From Periplaneta americana (taxonomy: Eukaryota > Arthropoda > Insecta > Blattodea > Blattidae): a stretch of DNA of 64,000 nt. Numbering within the stretch: position 1 is the stretch's first letter; every line of letters starts with the position of its first letter. Position numbers and translations under genes: made by a program. The stretch spans positions 63,458,287 through 63,522,286 of the forward strand of contig NC_091121.1 of NCBI RefSeq assembly GCF_040183065.1, given 5' to 3'. Shown here piece after piece: positions 1 to 11,762 of the stretch. The notes below the pieces were generated by a model, which saw nothing but the letters and a program-made list of their open reading frames with translations, searched no databases and was not told where the DNA came from.

Positions 1-311
1 ATGTTCCTTGTTAATTAATTTATGCCTTCCCAACCATATGGAAGGAGGAGTTGACAGTGATAGATTTTAAGATTCCTTCTTGCATAAAGGTGAATAAAAG
101 ATTTCTATGTCTAGGTCCATCATCCCTCTGAGTAATAGATGCTACCCTAATAACAAACTGGGAAATCTCTGATACACAGGAATAGTAAAATGTTGATTCA
201 TAATCAGGGAACAGATTTTTAAGTACCAAAAACTAACAATAGTTATAAACAAATAAGCACTGGTGTAAATAATGCTGATGGCTTCAAAGTTATAGTCAAT
301 TGTAGCATAAG

Positions 312-466
312 ATGAAATTCTGTGTTCACTGTTTAATTGACGAAGTTCACACTTTCATACTATGAAATTCTGTGTTCTCTGTTTAATTGACGAAATTCAC
401 ACTATTGCATACTATGAAATTTTGTGTTCCCTGTTTAATTGGCGAAGTTTACACTATTGCATACTG
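312..466. repeat. Short minisatellite, three units of 50-53 bp
   Basis: Three head-to-tail copies of a unit beginning ATGAAATT(C/T)TGTGTTC start at 312, 362 and 414. They differ at a few positions and in a 2-bp spacer length. A small open frame crosses the array only because the unit has few stops. No gene is seen in 1-311 or 467-1200. Confidence 0.8.
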
Positions 467-1207
467 TTGGCTACAGCTTCTGATGACATAGACTTGGTGA
501 CTTCAGTAGGCAGTGCTCGATTTTCAAATTTAAGTTCAATTCAAATTAACTATTTCAGCAGATATTTAGAAAAAGCAAGTGTGCTTCACTAGATTCGTTC
601 TCCAGTCTTTGTGACCTGTTCTCCTCTGTTAGATTTCAGAGTGTTGTGAACAAGGTCTCACAAAAGTTCTAACTAACATCATATCCACTCAAGTACAGTA
701 CAGTGTAATAATTTTTAACTTTTAGTACCTACCTAAAGATCTGTTCTCTGTTCATAATCTTGCTGATCCAAAAACCATATATGTTTAGGACACTGTCAGT
801 CACCCCCGGACTTTGTGCATAAATGCCTTTGCTAATAAATGTAATAAATAAAGGAAATTTGCAATTTATAAAATATCAAAGAGGTACCCCACAGAAGCTG
901 CATTAACACCAACGCAGTCCCACTATATTTCTCACTGCTTATGATACATGGAGGTCTATGAAGGTATCAGAAACCTTCATAATGATGTGACTACTAGATA
1001 CCATTGACACTTTTTAGTTTATTATAATTACATTATGCATAGTACTTTGTTTCTATATTGTGTATTTATTCTACATTAAGAGTTTTACAAATTTAACGAA
1101 ACGACATCTTATATATTACTGCTGCCAACGTATGCCCACCCAGCATCGTGATGCACTTGGGGTAGCTATAACAGGTAGCGAAATCCGGTTATGAAAACCA
1201 TCCATAG

Positions 1208-1836
1208 TCGCTAGGGTAGTATGACCAGACGTCCTCCTTTGTCTGGATATGTCCTCTGTTTTAGGTCTTTGTTGGAGTCTGGGCAGATTTTTTAAAAATC
1301 AAACAATGTCCTTTTTGTAACTTGAATGCCTGATATTTTGAAATTATCTGATTTGACGCCTTTTTCAAGTAATTTGCCTGTAGGTGGCTGCAGCAGCATC
1401 GACGGAATATACTCTTTGTCAATGATCATAACTCTCTTTGCTCCTTATGGTGGTTGCTCAGAGAGCAACTCAGAGGCAATCTGTGCTCAAAGGTAGCTAG
1501 TAAATCGAGGTGCGAATGTAAATCTAAACAGATAGTTTCTGTCCTCTTTAATAATATAGTTACCTTGACTTTCATACAATAGCTAATTGTAAAATCATTA
1601 TTATTAAATTTTTCATAATTATTTTGTGATAAAGAAATTTTAACATACTTTAAGTATGATATAAGCGTAAATCTGTACTGTATTTTGTAATAAAATAGAT
1701 ATTGACGTAAATTAAAGCATAGTATAGGCTTAAGCCTAAATCTGAATATGTTTTCTGTCCTCTTTTTTCGAACAATGTCCTCCTTTTTAATGCTTTGTGA
1801 CCTCTTTTTTATCGATGTGAATCTGGTCACCCTAAA
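1208..1836. mobile_element. Putative TIR element (MITE-like)
   Basis: The left end reads AGGGTAGTATGACCAGACG and the right end, reverse-complemented, reads TTTAGGGTGACCAGATTC. The two share an AGGGT(n)GACCAGA core, and both ends are followed inward by repeated GTCCTC(C/T)TTT words. The inside has no credible coding frame. No target duplication could be fixed, so the limits are approximate. Confidence 0.4.
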
Positions 1837-2935
1837 CTAGGGGGATCATCATGCTAATCACACGATACCTCAATTCTAGTTAGATGATCGTCCACCTCTG
1901 CTTTGGCTTCAGACGTGAAGCCATCAGCTGGCTGGTCGGTCTGGGCCCTTAAAGGACTGTAGCACCACGGATTATTAAAAACTGTTGGTTTTAAAAGCAG
2001 TTTTTCTTGTTGAATATGTGGTTCGTTATTAAATTAAAATGTATCATTAGAGTACTTATCTTTCATTCTTAAGGAATCTGAGGTATTATATGCAACTTTT
2101 TACATATATTGCAATGCAGCAGGAGGAGCAATAGCAGTGCATTTATTTCTTTTTGGCGCATACATTTTAAGTTATAGCCATTTATTTTATTGGTGTTTTA
2201 AGTGGGACGTGGTGTATATTTATGTGACTTAATAATTCCTTTTGTGTGGCATTCCGAACCTAATTAAAGTCAGTAATATATTGAAGCATGTAACTTCAAA
2301 GAGATTATTCACTTCACTTAATATTTCACTTAGAGTACTTTAAAACGACAAATGTATACAAGAATCGTCAATGGTTAGCAGTTAGTACGTCTAGAGATTT
2401 AATATCTAATTTCTTGGATTTAATGATAGAAGATCTAAGAAAGCAGGTTTAATACCTATATGTCTAATGCAAGATGAAGTCCATTAAAAGTATGTCTAAT
2501 TTACAATCGTGTCCAATACTTGTATGTCTAACTTCCAATGTTGTCTAAAGTTGTGACTGGTGAAAAATGTGCAACAGATTTTGATTCCTAGAATGTTGTA
2601 AGGAGAAAATGATATATTTCAACACAGTAAAATTTACATTTTTATATCTCTAACCATGATACATTATACTGTACATTGGAAAGAGGTTAACTCAATTTTC
2701 CTCTAATGGTTCAGTTTGTCATTTGAGCCTATAGCGTAAGTTTCTTAGGAAGAGTCATCACTTTCTGGCATGATTGAATATACATTATTTCCAATTAGGC
2801 AATGTGCGATAATACTACATGTTTTTGTCGGATCAGAGATTGGTAACACAGAAAGATTGATAGTATTTGGGATTTACAATGTTATATATCTGATGTTTGA
2901 GATGGGAAGGGCATATAGGACACATAGGTGAATCT
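1837..2935. other. Non-coding stretch, nothing recognised
   Basis: AT-rich sequence without a supported reading frame. Several loosely repeated words of the GTCTAAT/TAGAC type occur from about 2390 to 2530 and again at 3120-3410, but they do not form a regular array. Confidence 0.5.
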
Positions 2936-2939
2936 AGAA

Positions 2940-3065
2940 ATGTATATAGTGTTAGTTGGAAGACCTGAGGGGAAAAAGACCTTTGAGGAGGCCAAGGCGT
3001 AGATGGGAGGATAATATTAAAATAGATTTGAGGCTGGGTTCTTTAAAAGCCATTTGTAAGTAAGT
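2940..3065 (+). mobile_element. 3' tail of a LINE, internally deleted
   Basis: The plus strand can be read as a tail containing RPRRRWEDNIKIDLR and ends GCCATTTGTAAGTAAGTAA. This is the 3' terminus of a non-LTR retrotransposon family that recurs on the minus strand near 16.5, 21.0 and 48.6 kb. Compared with those copies, about 90 bp between IDLR and the terminal GTTCTTTAAAAGCC are missing. Non-functional remnant. Confidence 0.7.
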
Positions 3066-3654
3066 AATGTTATATATAATGTTTTTCAATTGATCTCATT
3101 GTAACATGTCGTTGATGGATATTGTTACTACAGCATTAGATATTATTTTGTAATTAGATCTAGTTCAAAATTAGACATTTTGGATGAGACCTTTTTCCAT
3201 TAGACGATTTTAAACACTGAATAGACATTGTTTCTAATTAGACATTTCAGTATTAGACCATGCTCCAAGACATTTGTGATTAGACTTAATTCAAAATTAG
3301 ACATTTTGGCATGAGATCTTTTCCCATTATACATGGATAATTTCCAGACTTTTTTAATTAGACGTAATTTCTGATTAGACATTATGTACTCTAGACCTCT
3401 TACATTTAGACATACTGATCTATAAGCTCGTCAATGAATAGTTTCTACGAGTTACGATTTAAAAATAAGATAGTTATACAGGACTGATAGTCTGCAAATC
3501 GTGGTTGAAGAAAGCTGGTGTACAATATAAAACTTAAATGTTTCGTAACTTTTTACTGGTTCTATTTCCAAAAAAGTATAGGTAACTGAAGACTGAAGCA
3601 CAACATTTATTGAAGTTGCAGGTTCGTTTCCCGCTTGAGGTTGTGAAATTTTAT

Positions 3655-4164
3655 ATCACTCAATAAAAGAATTTTATTCCAATGGATACCATCCCATTGT
3701 GAAATCCTGGGAAATAAGAATGCGGATGCTTTAGCAAAGAAGGGCAGCACTGCTACTTACAGACCTGTTACTAAATCTACGTATTACTCTGTGAAAAGAT
3801 TTATTAAATCTACATACTTAGACTTAAATAAACAAAATTTGATAACACAATCTCAAGGGAAAAAATGGAACTCTCTGCATCAAAATCCACAGTTAATTCC
3901 CGATTTACCACGCAAATGTCTGTAGCTGCATTTAGATTGGCAACAGGCCATGATTGTTTGGCCAAACACCTGCATAGAATTGGAATATATCAGTTCCCTA
4001 ACTGCCCATTGTGCAACTCAAACCAAGAAATGGATTCGGAACACCTCAAAATCTGTGCTTCAGTGGCTGGCCATGATAATATCTTTGAAAAATATTGGAG
4101 TGCAAGAGATCAAATGACTTTATTGTCAAACGCCTGGCATTAGAAAACAACAGCAACAACATTT
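3655..4164 (+). mobile_element. 5'-truncated LINE copy, RNase H/3' end
   Basis: Nearly identical to 21852-22350: the end of the RNase H domain (FQWIPSHC), then a C-terminal part with a cysteine/histidine cluster (CPLCNSN, SEHLKIC), the TGGCATTAG terminus and a CAA-rich tail. Frameshifts interrupt the frame near 3705 and 3920. The 3' piece 3865-4143 is open but is only the last part of the polyprotein. The upstream limit, where similarity stops abruptly, fits ordinary 5' truncation during target-primed insertion. Confidence 0.85.
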
Positions 4165-5850
4165 ACTGAACACCACTGTAATAATAGAAGACAGTATAAA
4201 TAACAGGATCGGAAATGTTTGAATCAGTTCCTTTTACAATACCTTTTCTTTGTAAATGCAGACACTTCTGCAAAGCAGTGAACTTCGAAATAAAACTGAA
4301 ATTCATTACAGAAAAATGTATGATCCGTCTGTGGAAGTCAGACGAGTAATCCTTGATTCTTTATTTTTATGGATAAAATTGTCCCATTTTGTTGGGATAC
4401 GATGATGTGTCACTAGGGGTACTGTAAAAACAGAAGTGTAAGTGATTTTCTACGCAGTGGATCTTGCTTTAGTCAGGGTAATATTGGGTATGAATGACGC
4501 ACGCACATGTACACACACACGAATATGAAATAAAATACATTACAGTATAGTGTTAAAGAAAGTACATACTAGTATTGTATTTTATTACTTCAATTCGATT
4601 ATAGGTATTTCAGGCAATCATTGGAATTTCCTTAAATAACCTTTCACTTTTTAAATATTTACTTTTATTTATTTTCAAACAATACACCTACAGTTAAAAG
4701 AAAAAGATTTACACTCTATAGGTCTACAATTAGCTGTTCCCTCGTAAAATTACAATACTTTCTTTTAAGTATTAAACCATACTGTGCTTATTTTTATTAT
4801 CGTATTTACATTGTTACACATTTCAGTAACTGTATAATGAACGAAAAAAAAAATAATAATTTAAAAGTTGTGTGTACTTTTGTTCTTTTAAGTACCAGTG
4901 CTGCCAAAAGGTGTAGTTAAACAGTGACTAGGAATAATAATCACGAAACAATATGCAATGTCACTGCCACAAATATTTTCTATGTGGTTACTGGTTAAGA
5001 ATGTGAAATAAGTTTCGTTGTAAGTAATTTTGTAAGATTCTAATGAAATAATTGCGACATAACACACAACATGGATGAATGCTATTATTACAAAATGTAA
5101 AGAAATATTTCACTTCTGTTTGGCTTTAATTCTCTAACACCACCATACTTATATCACACAACATAAAAAAGTATTTATGAAGCACTTAATTACAGAAAGC
5201 AACAGTTCAATATAGCATATAGAAAAGATATAGAATGGATTAACATTTGTTTTGAAAAGACCTAAGTCACATTTTAGTAAAAATTATTTTTACTAAAAAA
5301 AAAAAAAAAACACTAAATTTTCTCATTTTCATATATTAAAATTCAATATATTTGTTTGTAACGATTTGACTTTGATGTGATGTAGTTTCTTTGTCACAAT
5401 ATATGTTACTGCTACTTAATCCAGAAGTGGCTAAAATTACGAAAAAAACTGTTATGAAGCTAATCTATTACATCTAAAATACAATTTTGAATTAACAAAC
5501 TTTAAAAATGGTGGTTTCATAATGTGTTCTCTTTAATGAAATAACATTAAAAACTACTTTAAAAACTATATTGGATTCATAACACTATCACAGCTACAAG
5601 TTACTATTATACAATAATGAGTCCGAGTGAAAAATAAGCAAATGCCATTTAATTTGAAGAAATGACGTAAAAAGTAATTGTAATAAATTAATAAGTTACA
5701 TTATGAGTAGCAGAAATATTCTGTAAATTTCTCTATACATAAAAGTGCAAGGATTTCATGAAAATATTCAGCTATTAATCCATTGTTAAAATGCACAATC
5801 ATTGTACAATATGTTGTGTTTTATATAAATTTTTGCATAACTATCTTGTC
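4165..5850. other. Gene-free AT-rich stretch downstream of the RAD52-like gene
   Basis: No coding frame can be supported. On the minus strand this is where the 3' UTR of the RAD52-like gene must start. TTTATT words, which read AATAAA on the minus strand, occur but no cleavage site can be chosen. Confidence 0.4.
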
Positions 5851-5851
5851 C

Positions 5852-6144
5852 TCACATATTGTTTTGGTAGCAAGGCTTTTCCCTCATTTGAGGAGATATA
5901 ATTCTTCTGGAAGACGACATAACCTTCTTTGGTACATTATTTGTCACTGTCCTACTGGACGATGGCCATAAAGGTGAAGGTCTTAAATCAGTGTTTGGTG
6001 GAGAGCTTATAAGAGGCATCCGGCTCTGTTGTACAACTGCAGACTGCATCATACGATTCATCTCCTGCGTAGATATCAGCGCATCATCATCCAACTCTAC
6101 TGCTGACATCAGATCATTCTCCTTTTCTCCACTATCAATACCGA
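5852..6144 (-). CDS. RAD52-like protein, exon 5 (C-terminus)
   Basis: Last coding exon, entered at a good acceptor (CTTCACTCTGCAG before 6144) and ending in a stop at 5852-5854. The phase (one base from exon 4 plus two here) keeps the frame, giving 97 residues. The segment is acidic then serine/proline/arginine rich (VELDDDALISTQEMNRMM, then SSPPNTDLRPSPLWP), as expected for the poorly conserved regulatory C-terminal half of RAD52 proteins, where the human protein binds RPA and RAD51. No such binding motif can be claimed here. The earlier in-frame methionine codon at 6109 is internal, not a start. Confidence 0.75.
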
Positions 6145-6519
6145 CTGCAGAGTGAAGAAGTAGGCAAACACAAACAAAGTTGAAGTCATTAAAATTTTAC
6201 ATCAAAACAATACTTAAAAACTGAGTAGGCCTATATTTTATATATGAGGGGAAGTAAAAAAAGTGTGAGAATGATTTAATATTAATGAAACACATTTCGT
6301 ATTTTGCAGTATGCTACATAACGCAAATTCTTTTAAAAACTATAATAATTAGGATATCCTCTAGTGAATATTTAACATTGTTTCCAAGCGTAATATCTTA
6401 GTCATAAAGCTCCTCACTGAATAATACAATTAATTCACGGAATAATATAATTAAGTGAACTTTTTAAATATAAAACAATTAACAAGATTAAAATACATTA
6501 TTATAAGCCAAATAGGGCA

Positions 6520-6745
6520 TTAGAGTTTCACGCCAGAGGCCTGGGTTCAACTCCTGGTGAGTGCAGTGAAACTTGTTATACGAAAAGACTTTCAGAGGCA
6601 AGTTGTTGTGAAGTACTCCTGCTTCCTCTGCCACCCCACCATTTCCCCATCACTCATCATTATCTTGGTGTATGTAATTTAGATCGAAAAGGCTTGATGC
6701 TTGGAAGGATGACTATGACGATATTAAATCCATCTCTATGCAAGT
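6520..6745 (+). mobile_element. Degenerate tRNA-derived SINE
   Basis: A box-B-like word GGTTCAACTCC lies at about 6544-6554 within a longer AGGCCTGGGTTCAACTCC, followed by a SINE-like body. It sits 3' of the RAD52-like gene's exon 4, inside intron 4. Ends and target duplication were not resolved. Confidence 0.45.
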
Positions 6746-6865
6746 AATATCTATGAAGGCACTCGTAGGAAGGAGCCTTAGTTCAAGATATCAAATAATA
6801 ATTCAACATTGAATTAAGAAGTAAATAAAGACTATAGAGTTTATTTCTGTAGTATCAGCTTGTAC

Positions 6866-7054
6866 CTGTTTTCTCTACCATAGATTTTATTTCAGGTTCC
6901 TTGCAGTTTGTTAATTGTTTTTGTTTCAACTGCTGAAGAAATTCCTCTTGTTTCTGCCTCTGTCTTCTCTTTCTCTCTAACTTAAGATCATCCTCAGACA
7001 TCGTTGCACATGAAATGGGAGAAGTGACTGTCAGATGTTTATTCACAGTTGAAA
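6866..7054 (-). CDS. RAD52-like protein, exon 4
   Basis: A 189-bp exon between a TTTTTTCAG acceptor and an ACAG/GTACAAG donor. It encodes about 63 residues in phase 1 at both ends, so exons 3, 4 and 5 join without a frame break. The central part is highly charged (DDLKLERKRRQRQKQEEF, then FLQQLKQKQ) and probably forms a short coiled coil or basic helix. An ATG inside the exon is not the start. Intron 3 upstream carries a LINE fragment with a SINE nested in it. Confidence 0.75.
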
Positions 7055-7097
7055 CTGAAAAAAATAAAAAATAAATAATATAAAGAGAAAAGAGCAT

Positions 7098-7850
7098 CTT
7101 CTGCGGACCTCTGGAAAAAGAACTAAGGAAGAGACTAGTAATGTGCTTTATATGGAGTGTGGCATTGTATGGGGCAGAAACTTGGACATTACGACGAAGT
7201 GAAGAAAAAGAAAATGTGGATATGGAAAAGACTGGAACGTGTGAAGTGGACAGACAGAATAAGAAATGAAGCTGTGTTGGTAAGAGTGGGTGAAGAAAGA
7301 ATGATGCTGAAACTGATCAGGAAGAGGAAAAGGAATTGGATGGGTCACTGGCTGAGAAGAAACTGCCTAATGAAGGATGCACTGTAAGGAATGATGAACG
7401 GAGAAGAGTTCGGGGCAGAAGAAGATATCAGATGATTTTTTTTTTTTATTTTAGTAGGTTATTTTACGACGCTTTGTCAACATCTTAGGTTATTTAGCGT
7501 CTGAATGAGATGAAGGTGATAATGCCGGTGAAATGAGTCCGGGGTCCAGCACCGAAAGTTACCCAGCATTTGCTCATATTGTGTTGAGGGAAAACCCCGG
7601 AAAAAACCTCAACCAAGTAACTTGTCCCGACCGGGAATCGAACACGGGCCAACTGGTTTCGCGGCCAGATGTGCTAACCGTTACTCCACAGGTGTGGACG
7701 ATATCAGATGATAGATGACATTAAGATATATGGATCATATGAAGAGATAAAGAGGAAAGCAGAAAGTAGGAAAAATTGGAGAAAGCTGGGTTTGCAGTGA
7801 AAGACCTGCTCTTGGGCAGAACACCGAATGAATGAATGGATGAATGAATA
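7098..7850 (+). mobile_element. LINE C-terminal fragment interrupted by a SINE
   Basis: The plus strand encodes the tail of a non-LTR reverse-transcriptase protein: ERVKWTDRIRNEAVL, then RKRNWMGHWLRRNCL. It is cut at 7436 by a SINE and resumes at 7713 with DDIKIYGSYEEIKRKAESR, followed by the AATGAATGA-type tail. Removing the SINE and one target duplication restores the continuity RRRYQM-DDIKIYG. The fragment lies antisense within intron 3 of the RAD52-like gene and is dead. Confidence 0.8.
7437..7699 (-). mobile_element. tRNA-derived SINE with perfect 13-bp target duplication
   Basis: Read on the minus strand it begins GTCCACACCTGTGGAGTAAC, has a box-B-like GTTCGATTCCC and a central GGGGTTTTCCCTCAAC block, and ends in an A-rich tail (the T run at 7437). 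It is flanked by GATATCAGATGAT at 7424-7436 and 7700-7712. A close relative is at 62402-62652. The open frame 7533-7718 across it is a shadow. Confidence 0.9.
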
Positions 7851-7915
7851 TATATAAATGATGTTTATTAATTAAGTAGGCTTATATTAACAAATGAATG
7901 CTCATACTTCCTTAC

Positions 7916-8069
7916 CTGCTTCAATTTGATTGTTCTGATCTGATGGGGATGTTTTGTTAGTATTTGTTTTGTTTGTTGTTGCTGGAAGTCTGCAATTATC
8001 ATTTAGTCGCTCTGAAAGTTTAGCACCAAAGCTACATAATGCCTCCTGTAAGCCATTCACTGCAGCATA
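7916..8069 (-). CDS. RAD52-like protein, exon 3
   Basis: A 154-bp exon (acceptor TCTGTTTTTAG, donor GAAGCAG/GTAAGG) encoding 51 residues. The first half aligns with the end of the RAD52 annealing domain: YAAVNGLQEALCSFGAKL corresponds to human residues 145-162. At the positions of human K152, R153 and R156, which contact ssDNA in the inner groove, this protein has Q, E and C. After the domain the sequence becomes polar and low complexity (NKTNTNKTSPSDQNNQ), the expected linker. Confidence 0.85.
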
Positions 8070-8744
8070 CTAAAAACAGAAACAACGTCTATTTAATAGA
8101 GTGTAGAGAAGAAGCTCTATTTTCGCTTCTAATCTGTTTTGAAATAAAGATTACTGAAGTCCAATTTTGCATATAAGCTGGTAATTCACATCGTGTTCTT
8201 TCTTAATATAGCATTTCTTTGTATTTCATGAAATGCTACACCTTTTTATCTTATGCATCAGTACAACTCATGATAAAATTTAAATCTGAGTAAAATGCTA
8301 CATTAAAATTACGGCATTGAAAATGCAAGAAAGTCAAGCTTGAAGAAACTTCTACATGACGAAAACTTAATTGATGGTTCAAAAAAATCACGTATCAAAA
8401 AATTGAGATGTAATTAAACACTGCAAAATATTTGTATATTTTGGGAATCTCTGTCTGATAATATGTTACATAATGAATAAGAAGAAATAGATGCAAAGCA
8501 TATCAGCACTTATGAAACTCCTGCAAGCTTTGAGGATATCATACTAAAATATTGGGATTCATTACGGAAAAATACAATTGTTACAGACTCCTCCAACTGA
8601 TACCAGCTGCTTGAGAATGTAGTGAAATATTGCAATTTAGCCCTGAAATTCCTCACTCATATTTTATAACAAGTATTCGACAAGTGTAATACAAAAGACG
8701 TTACATAAATTGCAAAATATAATTGCTGCAGTAGCTCAAGGTAC

Positions 8745-8896
8745 CTTCCTAGCCTGCAAAATAGCATTTCCTTTAGAGTCACAGGCATTACAAATGCCAT
8801 AGCCTATTTCTTGATGATGAACACCATTTTGCAATTCAACCTTCACGAGAGCTGCAACACCAACTGAATACTTGCCATTGTCACAATCAATGAAAT
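8745..8896 (-). CDS. RAD52-like protein, exon 2 (annealing-domain core)
   Basis: A 152-bp exon (acceptor CTTGTTGCAG, donor AGGAAG/GTACCT) encoding 51 residues that match the core of the Rad52/Rad22 double-strand-break repair domain. DCDNGKYSVGVAALVKVEL corresponds to human 96-115, followed by an HHQEIGYGICN stretch and QARK before the junction. The lysine equivalent to human K102 (NGK) is kept. The residue aligned with K133 is aspartate. Confidence 0.88.
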
Positions 8897-9227
8897 CTGC
8901 AACAAGTACATGTTAATTTTTATACTCTGCATTTGGTCACCAAATAAATTATTACTAAGGAAAAGACGGTACTTCTTTCCATGGAAAATGACTATAAAAT
9001 TGTGATTATAACAACAGACAACTCCATTTATTCAACTTCTTTATTTTGTGAATACTGAATAAAAAATTAGCGAGTGTAACAGGAATTAAAGGGGAATGTC
9101 TATAAATTCCTCTTTTATCTTATAGCAATTCGGTAATATACTTAAGATAATTATTACGGTAATAAAAGTGACAGAAAAATTATTACAAAAATAAAAACTT
9201 AAAGTATACAGATATTTGAGTACCTAC

Positions 9228-9390
9228 CAATGTGCTGTTGGGTTATGCTATGGCTCCATGAATTAAGTCCAAAAGTTTCATTAGCAATTGAGATTAAAAC
9301 TTGGAACTGCGAACTGTATTCCTGTTGATGATATTGGTCACCAGAGTATGGCCTCGATCGTTTTGGTTTTGGTGTTAGTTGGTCTGCCAT
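9228..9390 (-). CDS. RAD52-like protein, exon 1 (N-terminus); main entry for the gene
   Basis: First recognisable coding exon, starting at ATG 9390-9388 and leaving at CACATTG/GTAGGT. RAD52 proteins form rings that anneal complementary single strands and help load RAD51 during double-strand-break repair in the nucleus. Residues 30-52 (ANETFGLNSWSHSITQQ) are a clear match to human 75-91. The five exons (9390-9228, 8896-8745, 8069-7916, 7054-6866, 6144-5852) join in frame to about 316 aa, against 418 in human. The N-terminus is short: the roughly 45 residues before the match, including the counterpart of human R55, are replaced by a 28-residue basic/glutamine-rich leader. An AG directly before the ATG leaves open an upstream exon. 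RAD52 is reported absent from Drosophila, so an insect copy is notable. The family call is firm; function as an annealing protein is uncertain. Confidence 0.85.
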
Positions 9391-9519
9391 CTTATGAAAA
9401 TGTAATCATGATTAATGGAGACATCGACAGAAAATAACCAATTATACATTGCTATTAAAATTTTATACACTATACTCTAAAGAGCATTCCATTTTTGTAA
9501 GTTAAATTTTTTAAAATTG

Positions 9520-9765
9520 TAGTTGATTATTTAATGATGCTGTATCAACTACTAGGTTATTGGTGTTAATAGAATTGGCGATAGAGAGATGGTATTTGGC
9601 AAGATAAGATCGAGGATTCCCATTGGATTACATGATATTCACCTTACAGTTAGGGAAAAAACTTAACCAGGTAATCAGCCCAAGTAAGAATTGAATCTGC
9701 GCCTAATGCAGCTTAGAATCAGTACGCAAACACACTAGTGCATGAGCTACACCCATGGTACACAC
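9520..9765 (-). mobile_element. Degenerate tRNA-derived SINE
   Basis: Read on the minus strand it has a tRNA-like head (near 9755), a box-B region, then ATTACCTGGTTAAG and TTTTTCCCTAA blocks. These match in order the better preserved SINE at 59673-59925 (GATTACCTGGTTGGATTTTC). Many substitutions; an old copy in the region upstream of the RAD52-like gene. Confidence 0.7.
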
Positions 9766-11356
9766 ATCTGTAAATGCTTAATTCACATACTACTGTGTAT
9801 CGTATGCACTACTGACAAAGTGTTAGTAACATAGTAGACATTACACAATGTTAAATAATGACTAGTGGACAATATTGACACCAGCAGTTTTAATTTGCAG
9901 GGGCATTTGGGAGGCAGAAATTAATCAAAATGGACAACTATTCTTCCTTGTACTACTGTATATACACCACTGAGATTGTTTAGTAGATTATTAGAATTCA
10001 AAGTAAATTTCCGATTATATCCAAGCAAAGGTAGTTTTCTTCCCTTTACAACTATTCTGTACTCCTCTGTTACACTTGAGCCTTGTTACTTCAATTCTTA
10101 ACCTTCCTTTATTCCCATCAAATTCGTCAATCTGTTTCTTACACACTGTAGCATTTCCTTTTATTTAATCTTTTTGAATAGTCGGATATGAATTTTGGGC
10201 AATTGTATAGGTTTTGAAGGACATTGACACTATTCTGGAATTATATTTGAATAATGGTTTATTATTGAACAAAGAACTTAACAAGTATCCTAATGTGTGG
10301 TTTAGTGGACAAAGTAGTGTAGCTGAAAAATCCAAGTCTAAATATCTTTTAGAAAATTTTAACAAGTCTCACTTGCACACAAGAAAGTATCAGAGAGGAT
10401 AGTTTTTAAAAGATGAGAAAAAATAGTTTAGAATTATTGGTGTTTTAAATAAAGATATACAAGGAAGTATAGAGGGAGGAGAGAGGAAGAGGCGATGGAG
10501 ATAAAGGTAGTGAGGAGAGCTAAAGTGGATCAAGTCCATGAGACGTAGTTTGAGATAATAGGACTTAAAGTTAACTTGCTCTAATGGATTATCCAATTTG
10601 ACTAGCTCCATTCTCAAATTCTAGATTTATAAAATATAAACAATTGTGATATTAATTTATGCAACACTTTGATTCACTATAGCTCAGAACATTGTGGACA
10701 AAATTTAATAATCTGAGCCAAAAGTGATTGGTGTCACCTAACAGCGAATTCTTGGAATTAAAACTTGATCCATTACTGCTCGGAAAAGATCCAACTTCAG
10801 AATCAGAACACGAATTAAACTCCGTTTATGAAAATTTGTGACTTGATCCACTAAGGTCTGAATGCCTCATATAAGGACGAGAGAGATTTAGCGAATTTTC
10901 CTTGGAAATTACCATTGTTTCTAATAGGCCTATTAAATATTAGTAGGCATAGCAGGTAGCATATGAATCATTTTCGATTTGTTCTTACACACTAAAGAAA
11001 AATCAACAAGTTGAAGCTGAAATAGTGTAAGGAAATTTTAGTACCGGTAGATTAAAACAAAAATGATGTCAGTTTATGCACAAAAATATGAGAGGTTGTA
11101 AAACATTGCTATGGAAAAGTCATGAGCTAGAAAGTAGGCTATTTGGATTTTGTCTGAAATATTCCGAGAAAAGTTTGAATTGCATTTGCAATATTTCTGT
11201 GGAGTAAGGGAGTAAAAATCTCTCTGTTGGCGCCGCTCCTGCTACTGTAAAACGATTAAACAATAAATGATTAAATTTTGCATGCTTAATACAGATTGTG
11301 GCAACATACTTAAATACAGTATATGATAAATATTATGGCTATAGGACAAATGTTGG
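9766..11356. other. Non-coding stretch, nothing recognised
   Basis: Lies between the divergent RAD52-like and XKR genes. Short overlapping open frames on both strands at 10165-10617 lack splice signals, domain resemblance or codon structure, and I leave them out. Confidence 0.5.
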
Positions 11357-11762
11357 GTTTTCTATAGCACACGATACTGAAGATTGTTGACGATAAAAGT
11401 GGGAAAATCGTCTAATTTTCAGAGGGAAGGTAGTTTGGAATGTGAAGAAATCATGTAGGGCATCAATTGATCTGAAAACATATTAGAAAATACTTAAAAG
11501 TAGAAAATAATTGATAAAACTAATTATTTAACACATGAAATAGAGATGGAACACTTCAAAATGAACGCAAAATTCACATTTCACTACACTTGGTATATGC
11601 AAGGCATGCCAAAGGCCTGAACTAAATTAACCTAACCAGTCACAGATTCGTTTATACAAGGCATGCCAAAAGCCTAAACTAACCTAACCTGTCACAGATT
11701 CTCCACCGTAGAATTTAGAAAAATGCAAGTGGGAAGTTTCAGTGTCGCGTGCTATAGAAAAG
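11357..11762. mobile_element. Putative MITE with 23-bp TIRs
   Basis: Left end TTTCTATAGCACACGATACT at 11359; the right end, reverse-complemented from 11761, reads TTTTCTATAGCACGCGACAC. Inside is a direct duplication of about 56 bp (AAGGCATGCCAAA(A/G)GCCT..., ending TCACAGATTC) at about 11598-11645 and 11654-11701. No coding capacity. The target duplication is not resolved. Confidence 0.6.
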
